Below are positions 39,025 through 53,279 of a DNA stretch of 64,000 bases, in pieces; the stretch's first letter is position 1, and each line of letters opens with the position of its first letter. The notes below the pieces were generated by a model, which was given only the letters and a program-made list of their open reading frames with translations, was not told where the DNA came from and did no database searches. The position numbers and the translations under genes were made by a program. This stretch comes from Cryptomeria japonica (lineage: Eukaryota; Streptophyta; Pinopsida; Cupressales; Cupressaceae): contig NW_026729266.1 in the NCBI RefSeq assembly GCF_030272615.1, positions 1 to 64,000 on the forward strand. Direction: 5' to 3'.

Positions 39025-40387
39025 GATAATTATGGCATCTATGGGCAATTAAATTGTCTTAGGACGTAGGTGCATTTTATGAAAGCAGGGTTTGTTTTCC
39101 AATGTCCTCGTAAAGGGTTGGAGGGTGTTTATTTTGTTAATATATTAGATTTTTATTGTGGACATTCAAGTATAACCTTTCAAGTTGTAATTTTTTCTTT
39201 TTACAGATTACTTTTTAGTTTTCATGTGATTTTTAAAAAAAGTAGATTTTATGTTGTGATATTTTATCTTTGGATAAATAGTTTTTAAAGTATATGTTAA
39301 AAAGGAGCTTATATTGATTTCATGTTAGTATGAAAAACAGACTGTATTGATCTTATATTATTGTTTAAATAAATATATTTGTAAATTTGTAAATTGCACA
39401 TTAAAAACATAATATTAGTATTAAACAAAGATTACATATAAAATAAACTTCTTAATAATGATAAAATTTTCTAAAATCTATTTTCTATGTTTTTAATCAT
39501 TGATAATTAGACATGCAATGAAGAACAATTCATCTAATATAATATTAATTGGATATAAATTCAAAAGATGAAGTAATTTTTAATTTTTAATTTACTTGAT
39601 TTCATCTTGAAAATGTATTGATGGCAGTACACATGTTAATTTAATTGAACATGCACGATGACAAGATTGCTTTTCTTGATAATGTCAAGATTGATTTCTG
39701 GTTACCACTACCACACGGTTATTTCATAATGTGTATTTAGCAGTACCGATACATTTTAAAATACCCTTCGTTCAATGGTTCTAGTAAATTACATAAGTAG
39801 CATTGAGAGATTAGAAAAACTCTATCATTGTAGATCATGTAAAGTACACTACTGGTAATTAGTAATTAATTTAAATGTTATAAAAAATCACTTATTTTTA
39901 CAAAGAAGTGATTTCTTTTCTATTTTCTTTTTTTAATTCATCTTTTTAAGGATTATAATCTTTACATATTGGTTTCTTTCTAACATTATTATAAATCATA
40001 AGTACATAGGCATATATAATCGATTGGACATAAATAATCATTGTTTTGAATTATAATCATATGATTTATTGGTTAATAGTTCTTACAAATACGTGATTGA
40101 GTATTGTTGTCTATGTATTCTCCATATCTCCATATCACCAGATGTTATAGTTTGATATATATCGTAGGTCTATTTTTGTATGAATTCTCTCAGCTACAGA
40201 GCTATTAGATTTTGAGTTTGTATCTAGCAGTCAATGTATGGAGCTGTAAGAGGATGTAAGAGCAACAAAATGTGATGGCAACTTTGAAGAAGCTGAAGTT
40301 CAGATTGTTAATGTAATTTTTGAATCTAACGAATCTATAAAACTTTATGTGTGTTTTCTTCCTATTTTGTACCCCTTTTTTCCTACA
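39025..40387. other. Subtilase 3' region and spacer
   Basis: No gene. An AATAAATATATT polyadenylation-like string lies near 39367. From about 40140 the sequence probably belongs to the 5' long terminal repeat of the element that starts at 40390 (ending CCTACA before a TG spacer). Confidence 0.5.
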
Positions 40388-40389
40388 TG

Positions 40390-40401
40390 TGGTATCAAAG
40401 C
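40390..40401 (+). other. Primer-binding site for initiator tRNA-Met
   Basis: TGGTATCAAAGC complements the 3' end of plant initiator tRNA-Met (TGGTATCA core). It is preceded, after a TG spacer, by CCTACA, a possible LTR end. Confidence 0.7.
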
Positions 40402-40620
40402 TTGGTTGGTTGTATTTGTTGGGAGTAAAGGATCATTGATAGTTGCTCCAAGTTGTTTTCTACAAGGATCGTGGGCATTAGAGGAGGAAAATTTTCTATT
40501 GTTAATGTAGGCATCAGCCAAAAGAAGATTACAGCTAAAAGAAAAGGTTGCTAGTCAAAGATTGAGAAGGTGCACAAAATTGTCAAGTGTGTGAGCAAGG
40601 TAAGTTTTTTTTTTGTTTCA

Positions 40621-41401
40621 ATGGGAAAAGCTGATAGAGTAAACAAAGAGAAAACAAATTATTTGGAAGAAGAATTGAAGGAATGTAAGAAAAGAATTTG
40701 ATAATGCTTTTAAAAGAGATAATTATAAAAATGTAAACTTTCTTTTGCATGATAATTGTGAGCTTGAAATTTTCTGAAGAAAGTAAAAGAGGAAAATGAA
40801 GAGAAGAAAAATTAATGTTGTTTAATGAGTTGGAAGAGAAATTGAAGAAAGTAGAAGAGGAGAATAGTCTATACAACAAGGAAATATCAAAATTAAATGA
40901 AGAGAATGAATGTTTAAAGTCAAAAGCATTGGGCCACGACACTTCATATAGTACAAAATATTCGTGTTCATCATTTGATAAGTGTAATTTTATTAAAGTC
41001 ATTGTGATAAAGATAAGCATGTTAATGAGTCTGAAAATATTGTCAGAAGTGATGAGATTAACAAAAGTTGTTTTCAAAAATTTGGTTTGAATATTATGGA
41101 GAAAATGGATTATAAAGGTAAAGGATTGGGAAAACATGAAAAAGGAATCAAAGAGCTCATTCAACCAATAGAGATGCCAAAATATGAAGGGCTTGGATAT
41201 AGAAAAAGGTGAATTGATGTTCAACATGATATATGTTTAAACAAATCACCAAAAAAAGAAATAAATCCAGTGTTCTCTTGCAACAAAGAAAGTCACATTA
41301 AAGACATGTGTTGGGATCTACATCCTTGCAAAATTTGTGGTTTAAGAAATCATTCTAAAAAAATGTGTTGGAACAAAGAATGGAAGAACATGAACCTATG
41401 A
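40621..41401 (+). pseudogene. Coiled-coil / G-patch / CCHC-like protein, broken
   Basis: Plus-strand frames starting at ATG 40621 (MGKADRVNKEK) give a long charged coiled coil (LEEKLKKVEEENSLYNKE), then a G-patch-like segment (GLNIMEKMDYKGKGLGKHEK … EGLGY) at about 41080-41210, then two cysteine clusters (CNKESHIKDMCW and CKICGLRNHSKKMCW). G-patches bind DEAH helicases or RNA, and CCHC knuckles bind RNA, so an RNA-binding Gag-like role is likely. At least two frameshifts and a TGA at 41211 break it. A host origin cannot be excluded. Confidence 0.6.
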
Positions 41402-41809
41402 CAGCTTGTATAAAAATGGATTGTGGATGGACCTATGGATCTGGTTGGGAAGAGCTTACAAGTATGTTCAAAAGGTTGTACAAATGTTCATATGTGAAGA
41501 CTAATAGAAGTCATGAAAGGTTTGGATGTTAAAAAAAAATAACAAGTGTTTTCAGTAAAAATAAATTATTGTCTAGCAAGACATTTACAGATTGTGAAGA
41601 TATAGAAAGTTCCCGGTTGATATTTTGAATATTTGAGATTGTTGTGGTAGGGAGAGAATCCAAATGAATGGTATCATTATTAAGAGTTGGAAATGGTTTA
41701 AAGGAAAGATTTCAAAGTCTAAATAATTGATTTGGAAAGGGACACAAGAAGACAATAGTCTAGAGAAAATAAATTTGTGAATGTCGCAACATTTATGGTA
41801 GTTGTGATT

Positions 41810-41818
41810 AAGGGGGAG
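41810..41818 (+). other. Polypurine tract
   Basis: AAGGGGGAG directly precedes TGTTAGAG, the start of a probable 3' long terminal repeat. This is the usual plus-strand priming site of LTR retroelements. Confidence 0.65.
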
Positions 41819-42125
41819 TGTTAGAGATAGTAATCTCAACTACCCCAACCATGTAGTCAGCTCTTATCATCAGTTTGCAAGCATATCTACAACATTAAAG
41901 ACAAGGATTCAAGTAGATCTTCAGTTGGATTTGCATTCTAAAAAACATTATTTTAGATGCAAGATTCTATATGTTTCTTCCAACTATCTCCAGCTTCCCG
42001 AAATATTTAAAGACCTCCATAAAAAGAGGCACTTGTAACCAATCTATAACCAATGAATAAAGATTTGGCTTTCATTTTGTATTTTGATTGCCCTATTTTG
42101 TTATGCTTTGTTTGTTATCTACTCC
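41819..42125 (+). other. Putative 3' LTR
   Basis: It begins TGTTAGAGATAG after the purine tract and contains AATAAAG near 42056, a polyadenylation-like signal. The far end was not fixed (a TTCCA or similar end near 42133 is possible). Confidence 0.45.
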
Positions 42126-43129
42126 CCTATTCCATCAAGTCTTCCTTGATTTTGGTAGAGTCGTGTATTAGAATAAAGTTTTAAAATGAAGTTTCATGTA
42201 ATTTCAACTAAATTTATTAAAAGTTAGAGTTTTATTTTCATGTTATAAATGTTTTTTTTTTAATTTATTTCTCATCAAATAAAGCTATTTAAAGTAATTT
42301 CTCTTTTAAAGTACTTTTTATAATCTTAAAATTTAACTTTCAAGTTATTTTTTTAAGCTTTGAAAATAAAATTTGTAATTAGATTTTTTAAAATAAAAAT
42401 TCTTTAAATTCTTTCAATTTTCATTCATTTGTATTTATTTAACATGTTATGTTTTATTTTTTTTGAAAATTACATTTTGAAGTTTTTAAAACTAAAACAA
42501 TATAATTTATATTTAAAAGATTCTTAAATTAAGGGTGTGTCATTTAAAGTCATTTAAATAAAGGTTTTTTAATTTTAATCATCATAATTTCATATACACA
42601 TTTTTTCAATGTGAGTTTTAAAAATATATATCTAGTTTTAATTCAAAATTTATAAAATAGCGAAAAAGATATTTTAAATAGAAAGGTATAATATTTCACT
42701 CTTGTTTAAGCAAAGGGGGTATTTTTTTCCTTTCCAACTAACCTCTTTGGTTCAGTATTTTGTAATGATATAAATATAAATTTAAATTTATGCTAAATTA
42801 TAATTTATTCAAGTATTATGCGTCCTCTCAAAATATTGCCTTAATGAGTATTTGATTTCAATGATTGGCATGACATGCTAACAATATTTTCTTGATGCAA
42901 AAATTCTAATATGGTATTATACCATGTAGATTTGTATGCACTTTGATGCATGTTTTGGTAAGATGTGTTAGGATCCCTTTCTACAAGGTTAACCATGGAG
43001 GGCACTTTAGCTGCACCTCATTCATTGTAACCTTTTTGGGACCCACAAAGAATACCTCCATTCAAATCATGGTATGCACTAACATTTGGTGATGATTATG
43101 AACTCGGATCTCTTTTCTTCATGGTAAGG
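42126..43129. other. AT-rich spacer, no gene
   Basis: Homopolymer-rich T and A runs with no coding pattern. From about 42900 an ordinary-composition sequence begins but no domain is recognised. Confidence 0.55.
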
Positions 43130-44708
43130 ATCAAGTTATTGATTTTTTTTGCAAATTTATTATATATATTGAAAGGAAATATGGTTCTAAACTCATAATT
43201 CTTCTAAGTTGATCATTATGAGGTATATGGCAATAATCCTTTCAATGGTTCTTTCAATGGCACGAAAGCCTTTTACCATCCTTGTTTTCTAAGTTTTTCC
43301 ATGTATATAAAGTTTAAATGACCATATCTTTCATGCCAAATTCTATTTTCTTCATTTACATGTGTTAGTAGTAAAGTATAATTTGATTTAGCAACAAAGC
43401 CATAAAAGTGTACAGATGAGATTGATAATCAACCTTACCAATAGCAATTTTGGATTTGTCTTTCATGTCAAATATGCTCATTAAATTTGGGGTGAATTCA
43501 ACTCTCCTTCTGGTGCTACAATACATCATTCAATATGAAAAAAAGGATTGATAGAAAGCTTTGGAATGTGTAGGTAATTCTCAAAACTACTAGTTCTAAG
43601 CTCTACCCTTCTTTGTCTAGTTTCCTCTACTAGAGAGTTATCTCTCATGAGAATATGAGTACCTTCATATGGTTTTAAAGATGAAGGAGAATCTTTTGTG
43701 GTTAGCATGTCCTGTCAATCTCCAAAGTCTATGATCCATGCATATGGAGAAAAATCAATAAAAATTAATGTATGTGCATTACCTCTTTGGTGCTTCTTCT
43801 TCCTTCTTTTTATTGGCACTTTTTTGAATGAAGTTACCTATATTATTCTACTAAAGTGTCTGCAACATGAGATCAATGATCTTCTTCATGCATGGTGATT
43901 CTAGACGGTAACCACAGTTGCAATAGCTACACTTTGATTTTCCATTTTTGTCCTTCTTTTCCTTCCATCTAGTACATTCATTTAGATTTTTGAGATTGGC
44001 TCCATTTTTAGGATCTAGTTCCTTCTTTCCTTTGCCTTTGGATTTCTGATTGGATTTCAAATTGTTCTTCCCACTTGCATGCACAAGAAGTGCATTATCT
44101 TTAGAGTTTTTCAAGGTACAAATCCTTATGAGCTTATCCTACTCATGAATTAGAGCCTCAATAAAAGCATCAAGTGTGGGTATCTTCCAAGTTGCTCTTG
44201 TTGTAAGCTTGGCTATGTAAAAAGTGAAGACAAATACAAGATATTTTAGATCCAATTTTGACAAAATTGTAAGAATTAATTGATTTTCTTGCGTGAATTT
44301 GTCAATTTAGTATCCTTTTAGTTCAATTAATTAAGTCTTTAACTTTGTGAAGAAGTTTTCAAGATTTTTAAAATTGCTTGGATCTAATGAGTTGAGCTTA
44401 TTTTTAAGTATGTGACCCTGCATCTCATCTTGCTTTCAAAAAATAGTCTCCAACATAATCCAAACCTTGTTTACAGATGTGCAAGCATCGACATGAAACA
44501 ACAATTCTAGCCACATGGATAAGCATAGGAGACTGAAAGCCTCATTCATGTAGTAAAAATATTTGGATTTTTTAATTGCAGAATTTGGTTCAATGTTTGT
44601 TGCCATGACTATACGATACAAGTCTCTACTTTTGAGTTGAAGCAGAATCTTTTGATTCCATTGGAAATGATTGTATGGTGTGAAAGTAGAAAAGACTATA
44701 AATTCCAT
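43130..44708 (-). pseudogene. Ty1/copia gag and protease/pre-integrase, 5' part only
   Basis: Minus-strand frames read a copia Gag start (NHFQWNQKILLQLKSRDLYR then FSLLCLS, LLFHVDACTS) from 44708, a zinc knuckle (CSYCNCGYRLESPCMKK) near 43900, then part of the protease/glycine-rich segment (DNSLVEETRQRRVELR, SFENYLHIPKLS) near 43.6 kb and a pre-integrase IWHERYGHLNF near 43.33 kb. The integrase core and reverse transcriptase are missing, so this is a 5' fragment. The knuckle keeps C-x2-C but the histidine is lost (tyrosine in its place). It inserted between the two subtilase copies. Confidence 0.8.
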
Positions 44709-44726
44709 TCTTTCTAGCTCCCGTAA

Positions 44727-44738
44727 GGTTTGATACCA
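44727..44738 (-). other. Copia primer-binding site (tRNA-iMet)
   Basis: The minus strand reads TGGTATCAAACC immediately after TTTAACA, an LTR end. It lies 19 bases before the predicted gag start, fixing the element as minus strand. Confidence 0.8.
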
Positions 44739-45718
44739 TGTTAAATTTTAAGAACCTACATAAGATAGTATGATCTAGATGAAAAAAATAAGAAAAGAAC
44801 TTACAAATTAACAAAAGAAAAATTGAGAAGAAAAAAAAAAGAAAACTATTTCATTAATCACAAATTAATGAAATAACAATAAATAAAGCTTATGTGAAAG
44901 CTTAGAACAAAGAAAAAGACATAAATAAAATTATTGACCTTTGTTAACTTACATTAAAATAAGCAACATTAGCTTTTTCATTCATGGGAATAAAGCAACG
45001 ATGATCATCCATAGGATGGATAAAAAGAGCTTTGTTAAACAATAGAAAAAAATTGGTTACTTGCGCTAACACAAAGACCAAAGAGCCTCCCTGTTTGATG
45101 GCTTTGGACTCACAGAGTCAACAATAGGGACTTCAAGTAGCGGGAAATCAACATTCAATTCCTAATTGCTCCCATTTAATTCGTCTTTCAATAACCCATC
45201 ACTCAAAGCCTCCATAATCTTCCGAGAAGTATGAGGGAGTGGCACACTAGCCTATGCTCATTAATGACTTCTCACCACCAAAAGCAATTCTATCAAACCA
45301 ATATAATAGCAATTGATATCAAAAAAATATGAAAATAAATAATATTAATTAAAATAAAACGGTAAGAAGCAAGAACCTAAGTCCATATAATAGAAACCAT
45401 TTCAAACCAAAAAGAAGACATCCAATCAAACAATCGGATATTGCAAGAATCAGAGTAATGAAGAGGACAAAGAGCACCAAGAGCGACAAAGGAAACCAAT
45501 CTAAGATCCTTGAGCAATTGCAGAAGCACTCAGAGCCGAAGATGGAAGATGACCTTTTACCTCCCAAAGAGCACTTGCATTCACCTTTGATCAAATTTTT
45601 TAATACAACATATAACTTTTTCAAACTTTTGTACTGATATTTCATATAATTACTCTTTACTTATTTACTAAATATATTCTTGTCTGTATACAAGAATTTA
45701 AAACCTCTGTTAATTCTC
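44739..45718 (-). other. Probable copia 5' LTR and flank
   Basis: On the plus strand the LTR begins TGTTAAATTTTAAGAACC next to the primer-binding site. The other end is unresolved. A 98-residue hydrophobic minus-strand frame at 45349-45645 is not supported as a gene. Confidence 0.5.
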
Positions 45719-45897
45719 CTCTTAATTCATCCCAAAAACTACTTAACACCTCTTTTTTCAATAATCATCGAATTCGAAATCAGATTATGGTCCTCTCCTT
45801 CTCTCACTTAGAGTTCATATATTAATTCTTCCCAAAAACTAAACATATTTTTCCATAGTAATCATCGAATTTGAAATCAGGATATGGTGCTTTGCTT
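45719..45897. repeat. About 100-bp tandem duplication
   Basis: Two units share TTAATTC-TCCCAAAAACTA and ATAATCATCGAATT-GAAATCAG-TATGGT, starting near 45722 and 45823. They lie 350-530 bp before the pseudogene start, perhaps in its ancestral promoter. Confidence 0.75.
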
Positions 45898-46254
45898 TCA
45901 GTGGTAATCGTTTGTTTATAATAGTTTCCCTTTCTTAAATTGAAATTCAGTTTAAATTCGGGCCATTTGTGTGTGGTTGATAATATTAGGAATGCGACAA
46001 ATGTGGGTATAAATTCAAACGACCTTGGACCGACGATTCAATCGATGATTTCAGCCTTGGCGCCTTCTCAAAACTTGTTTGTATTAAGAAGACAACGGCA
46101 AATACCGCATTCTATTATTGTTTTCGATTATTGCTTTCCATTGTTTTCTGTGAAACGCCTCGGAGTAACGTGGTGCAAGACAATGTTTTACTTATATATT
46201 ACAAACGAGAGTTCATAATAGATGGCCTCTTTCATTGCATTTTGAGACCTCTTC
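45898..46254. other. Former upstream region of the subtilase pseudogene
   Basis: No gene is supported; the 92-residue frame at 45940 has no known domain. A TATATAT-like string lies near 46193 and the leader resembles that of the intact copy. Confidence 0.5.
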
Positions 46255-50365
<4,111 letters not shown>

Positions 50366-51429
50366 TGCGAAACAGTAAGATAACCATAAGATAACCATAG
50401 CCTCTACAAGTACCTATTCATTCGGCATCACTTCAAAGATAATGCCATTAAAACCAAAAGTAAATGTCCTTGGTGTAATTCATAGTTGTCGTTTTGCTTT
50501 TACTTATGTTGTGACGATATTTCCCAACTAAAAAATCGCCAGAAATTTGTCTCAATGGTCAACGTGGACCATTTAGAATGGAATTATCAGAGTGCTCTCG
50601 ACGCAATTGAATGGTTCATATTATATTAAAACAAGACTCTATTTCAGAATATTTTGAAGAAGTGTTAGAAGAGGTTTAGTTTGATGGATTAGAAGGTTTG
50701 TTTTCCCTACGGCTATTCAAGATCAAATCTTAAAAGGATATTTAATATAGAATATTTTAAATTGATATTTAATATAGGATATCTTAAAATGATATTTAAT
50801 AGAGAATTTTAAGTTGTTATAATTGGTATTTTATAGTTGGTTCCTAATGTAGCTATGGGTTCTAAATTAATGAACTGCTAACTTGTATATTTAGCTTTTC
50901 ATAAACAATTTATAGTGTGCATGCTTGAAATGAACTTGTATCATTTTCATGTTAGTGGTAGAAAATAACTTATATTGGTCTCGTGTTATTGCTTGTATAA
51001 ACAAGCATAATTGTAAATGAAATAATATTATATAAAACTTGATCACTACTATAATTGTTTTGCAATAAAGAGAGCAAGGTGAAGGAGAGAATGGTGAGGG
51101 TAGGTAAGACATGTAGATGAGGATAGTTTGACAGAAGAGTGAGAACCCTGTGTTGACAATACTTCCTAGCCAATCAATAATTGTTGTTTTAGATCCTATT
51201 AACACTCATACAAGACTAATCTCTTCATGGATACTAAGTCATATTATTAGTTTATTCCAGTCCCCTTTGATGAGGATGTTCTAATCTGCTCTTCTCAATA
51301 AAGTGCTACATTCAATCTTAAAATGTGAGTGGGTTATCCATGGCATTCTATAGATATCAATTCAAACAATCTTATCTTCTATAATAGCTTATATATTTAT
51401 GTTACAAGAAGATAAAATTAATAATATCA
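50366..51429. other. Spacer, no gene
   Basis: GATATTTAATATAGAATATTTTAAA-like units recur near 50735-50805. Nothing else recognised. Confidence 0.5.
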
Positions 51430-51730
51430 TTTGGAAAATTACTCTAAATACTATTTGGAAAGAAGCCTAATTCTTCTAAACTAACCACAATGAAGTTTGT
51501 GGTAGGGAAATTCTTGGCCTTGCCCTATGGACTTGTGCATCCATTGTATCTTTTTGTATGGACCCAATGCCATCTATGTTTGGCCTACTTTTATATACAA
51601 AGGAGGTCTTTTCATATTTTTGTTATGTATGCACCCATTGCTCCCATTGAAACAGCTCAATTATGGGAATGGATGAGACACAACCTACCTAGAGAATTTT
51701 TTAAGTACAAATTAGAAACAAATTCCTTCT
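51430..51730 (+). pseudogene. LINE endonuclease fragment
   Basis: The 80-residue frame starting at 51490 ends in VMYAPIAPIETAQLWEWMRH, matching the exonuclease-endonuclease-phosphatase-type motif (YAP then a tryptophan-rich helix) of plant L1 elements. Upstream residues (YIQRRSFHIFV) fit the preceding strand. No reverse transcriptase follows. It is a short isolated fragment. Confidence 0.55.
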
Positions 51731-52040
51731 AAGTATCTCAAAAATGGTAATAGAATGTGTTATGTAGCATATGCTTTCAGCCAAATCTTATATTATTTTT
51801 ATATACATATATTACCTAAAATAGATTTTTAATTGTTACAATAACATATGATTGTTGCACCATCTAATCCAATTCTTGGGTACATATAGAGGGAACTTTT
51901 AATCTACTATAACTGCTTGTTATTTGAATTTTTTTTGTTTTTTTCTAAAATAATGATTAAATTGGCTACCTTCTTACTTTAATTTGTTTTTGAATTCTAT
52001 GGCATTGACCCTACCATTATCATTAATTTAGAGCAATGAG
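51731..52040. other. AT-rich spacer
   Basis: Nothing recognised. Confidence 0.5.
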
Positions 52041-52241
52041 TGGTACAATTACCAACAAAATTATGTATTGTTAAAGGCAATAGGTGGTATAATCACAAAA
52101 ATATTTATAAGAAACTAAGTTCAAAGGGTAGTATGATGGCCAATAAAATTATAGCAAATCAAGGGAAAAGTGTGGTATGATCACCAATAAAATTATAGGC
52201 AATTATGGATAAAGATTAACACAATGGACAATGCAATTATA
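52041..52241. repeat. 44-bp minisatellite, five units
   Basis: Degenerate units based on TGGTATGATCACCAATAAAA then TTATA start at 52041, 52085, 52129, 52173 and 52217, an exact 44-bp period without indels between starts, despite many substitutions. Confidence 0.88.
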
Positions 52242-53279
52242 GATATATTAGGGAGAAGATTTATTGTTACTATGCAATTATAGAAAAATCTTACTCACAA
52301 ATTTGGATTTTTTTAGTTTTATCTAGTTTTCTTATTTTTGAAGTTTGGCTTAGGAAGACATATAGCCTTAAGGGATCACATTGGAATGTGTCCTATTTTC
52401 TTAAAATTTGACTCTAGAAATTTGAATTTAGTCAGTACTTTAAATTGATATTTCGAGTTCTCAAAATTTTAATTTGAGGTGGGAGAGTAGCAAACCATGT
52501 GGAATTCTTTGTAATTTTCAAAACACTTTAAAATAAATGAAAAGGAAGAGAAAATGGCATTAGAAATTTTAATAGGTAGAGGGCACGACTGTAAAATATG
52601 GTAGCAACAAATTATTTGACAATATATCTAAGAAATTATTGAGTTTAGTAGTAGCATATTAAGGAGGTTCATGTTAACAAAGAGGCGTGATTTTTTTGAA
52701 ATATAAATAAAAGGAAGAGGGGGAATAGAAAGGAATGAGGCCAAGGAGGATAGTGAAAAATAAAATAAAAAGAAGAAAGGAGAGATTGTGCATAGTAAAT
52801 GAAGAGGATTTAAATTCAAAACTGTTATGTCATCTATTAGAAAATATATTAATAAAATATTTTTCTATTTATATAAAATACCAATTTAAAGTGATATGTT
52901 GATAATTAAGCATAAAAAAAAATATTTTACTAGATTGAAATTTGATGGATAAGTTTTTTAAGCTACTTAATTTGGTAGTTTGGTAAAAATCCTAAATTTG
53001 GACTCCATCAAGTGTTTAACTCGAGTAGCGTGTAGCACTTGTGTCAAGAGAAGGAATCTCTAAAAAATTTTTGTGGGTGATAGGGAAGGAAAAAACACCT
53101 TCAAATATGGAAGATTCATGGAAGATGGCACACAAAGATTGTCGGCAAAGAGAAGTAGCATAAGCTAGTGGTAGGGCAATACTAGAGATGATGAGAGGAA
53201 TTGTAGCAAGACTGGCTACAATAGAAGTAGCATAGAGAAGAGGAGTACATGTAGTATATAATAGTGAGATGAAAATGAA
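52242..53279. other. Spacer, no gene
   Basis: AT-rich. From about 53020 the sequence may already belong to the leader of the Ty3/gypsy relic that follows. Confidence 0.5.

Larger units (their letters stand above)
40390..41818 (+). mobile_element. LTR-type element with coiled-coil, G-patch and zinc-knuckle protein
   Basis: A tRNA-iMet primer-binding site (TGGTATCAAAGC) opens the unit and a purine tract (AAGGGGGAG) followed by TGTTAGAG closes it 1.4 kb later, the layout of a small non-autonomous LTR retroelement. The only coding content is the protein at 40621-41401. No protease, reverse transcriptase or integrase is present. By eye the sequences on the two outer sides did not match as paired LTRs, so the two ends could also come from different elements. 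Confidence 0.5.

Noticed and set aside
40583-41227. 214-residue minus-strand open frame
   Set aside because: Shadow of the plus-strand coiled-coil/G-patch coding sequence; its product is Phe/Ser/Leu low complexity.
45349-45645. Small membrane protein on the minus strand (98 residues, hydrophobic)
   Set aside because: Lies in the probable copia LTR; hydrophobicity reflects T-rich codons and no family is recognised.
45940-46218. Possible upstream gene before the subtilase pseudogene
   Set aside because: No domain, no homologue recalled and no coding-like codon pattern; it overlaps the former promoter.
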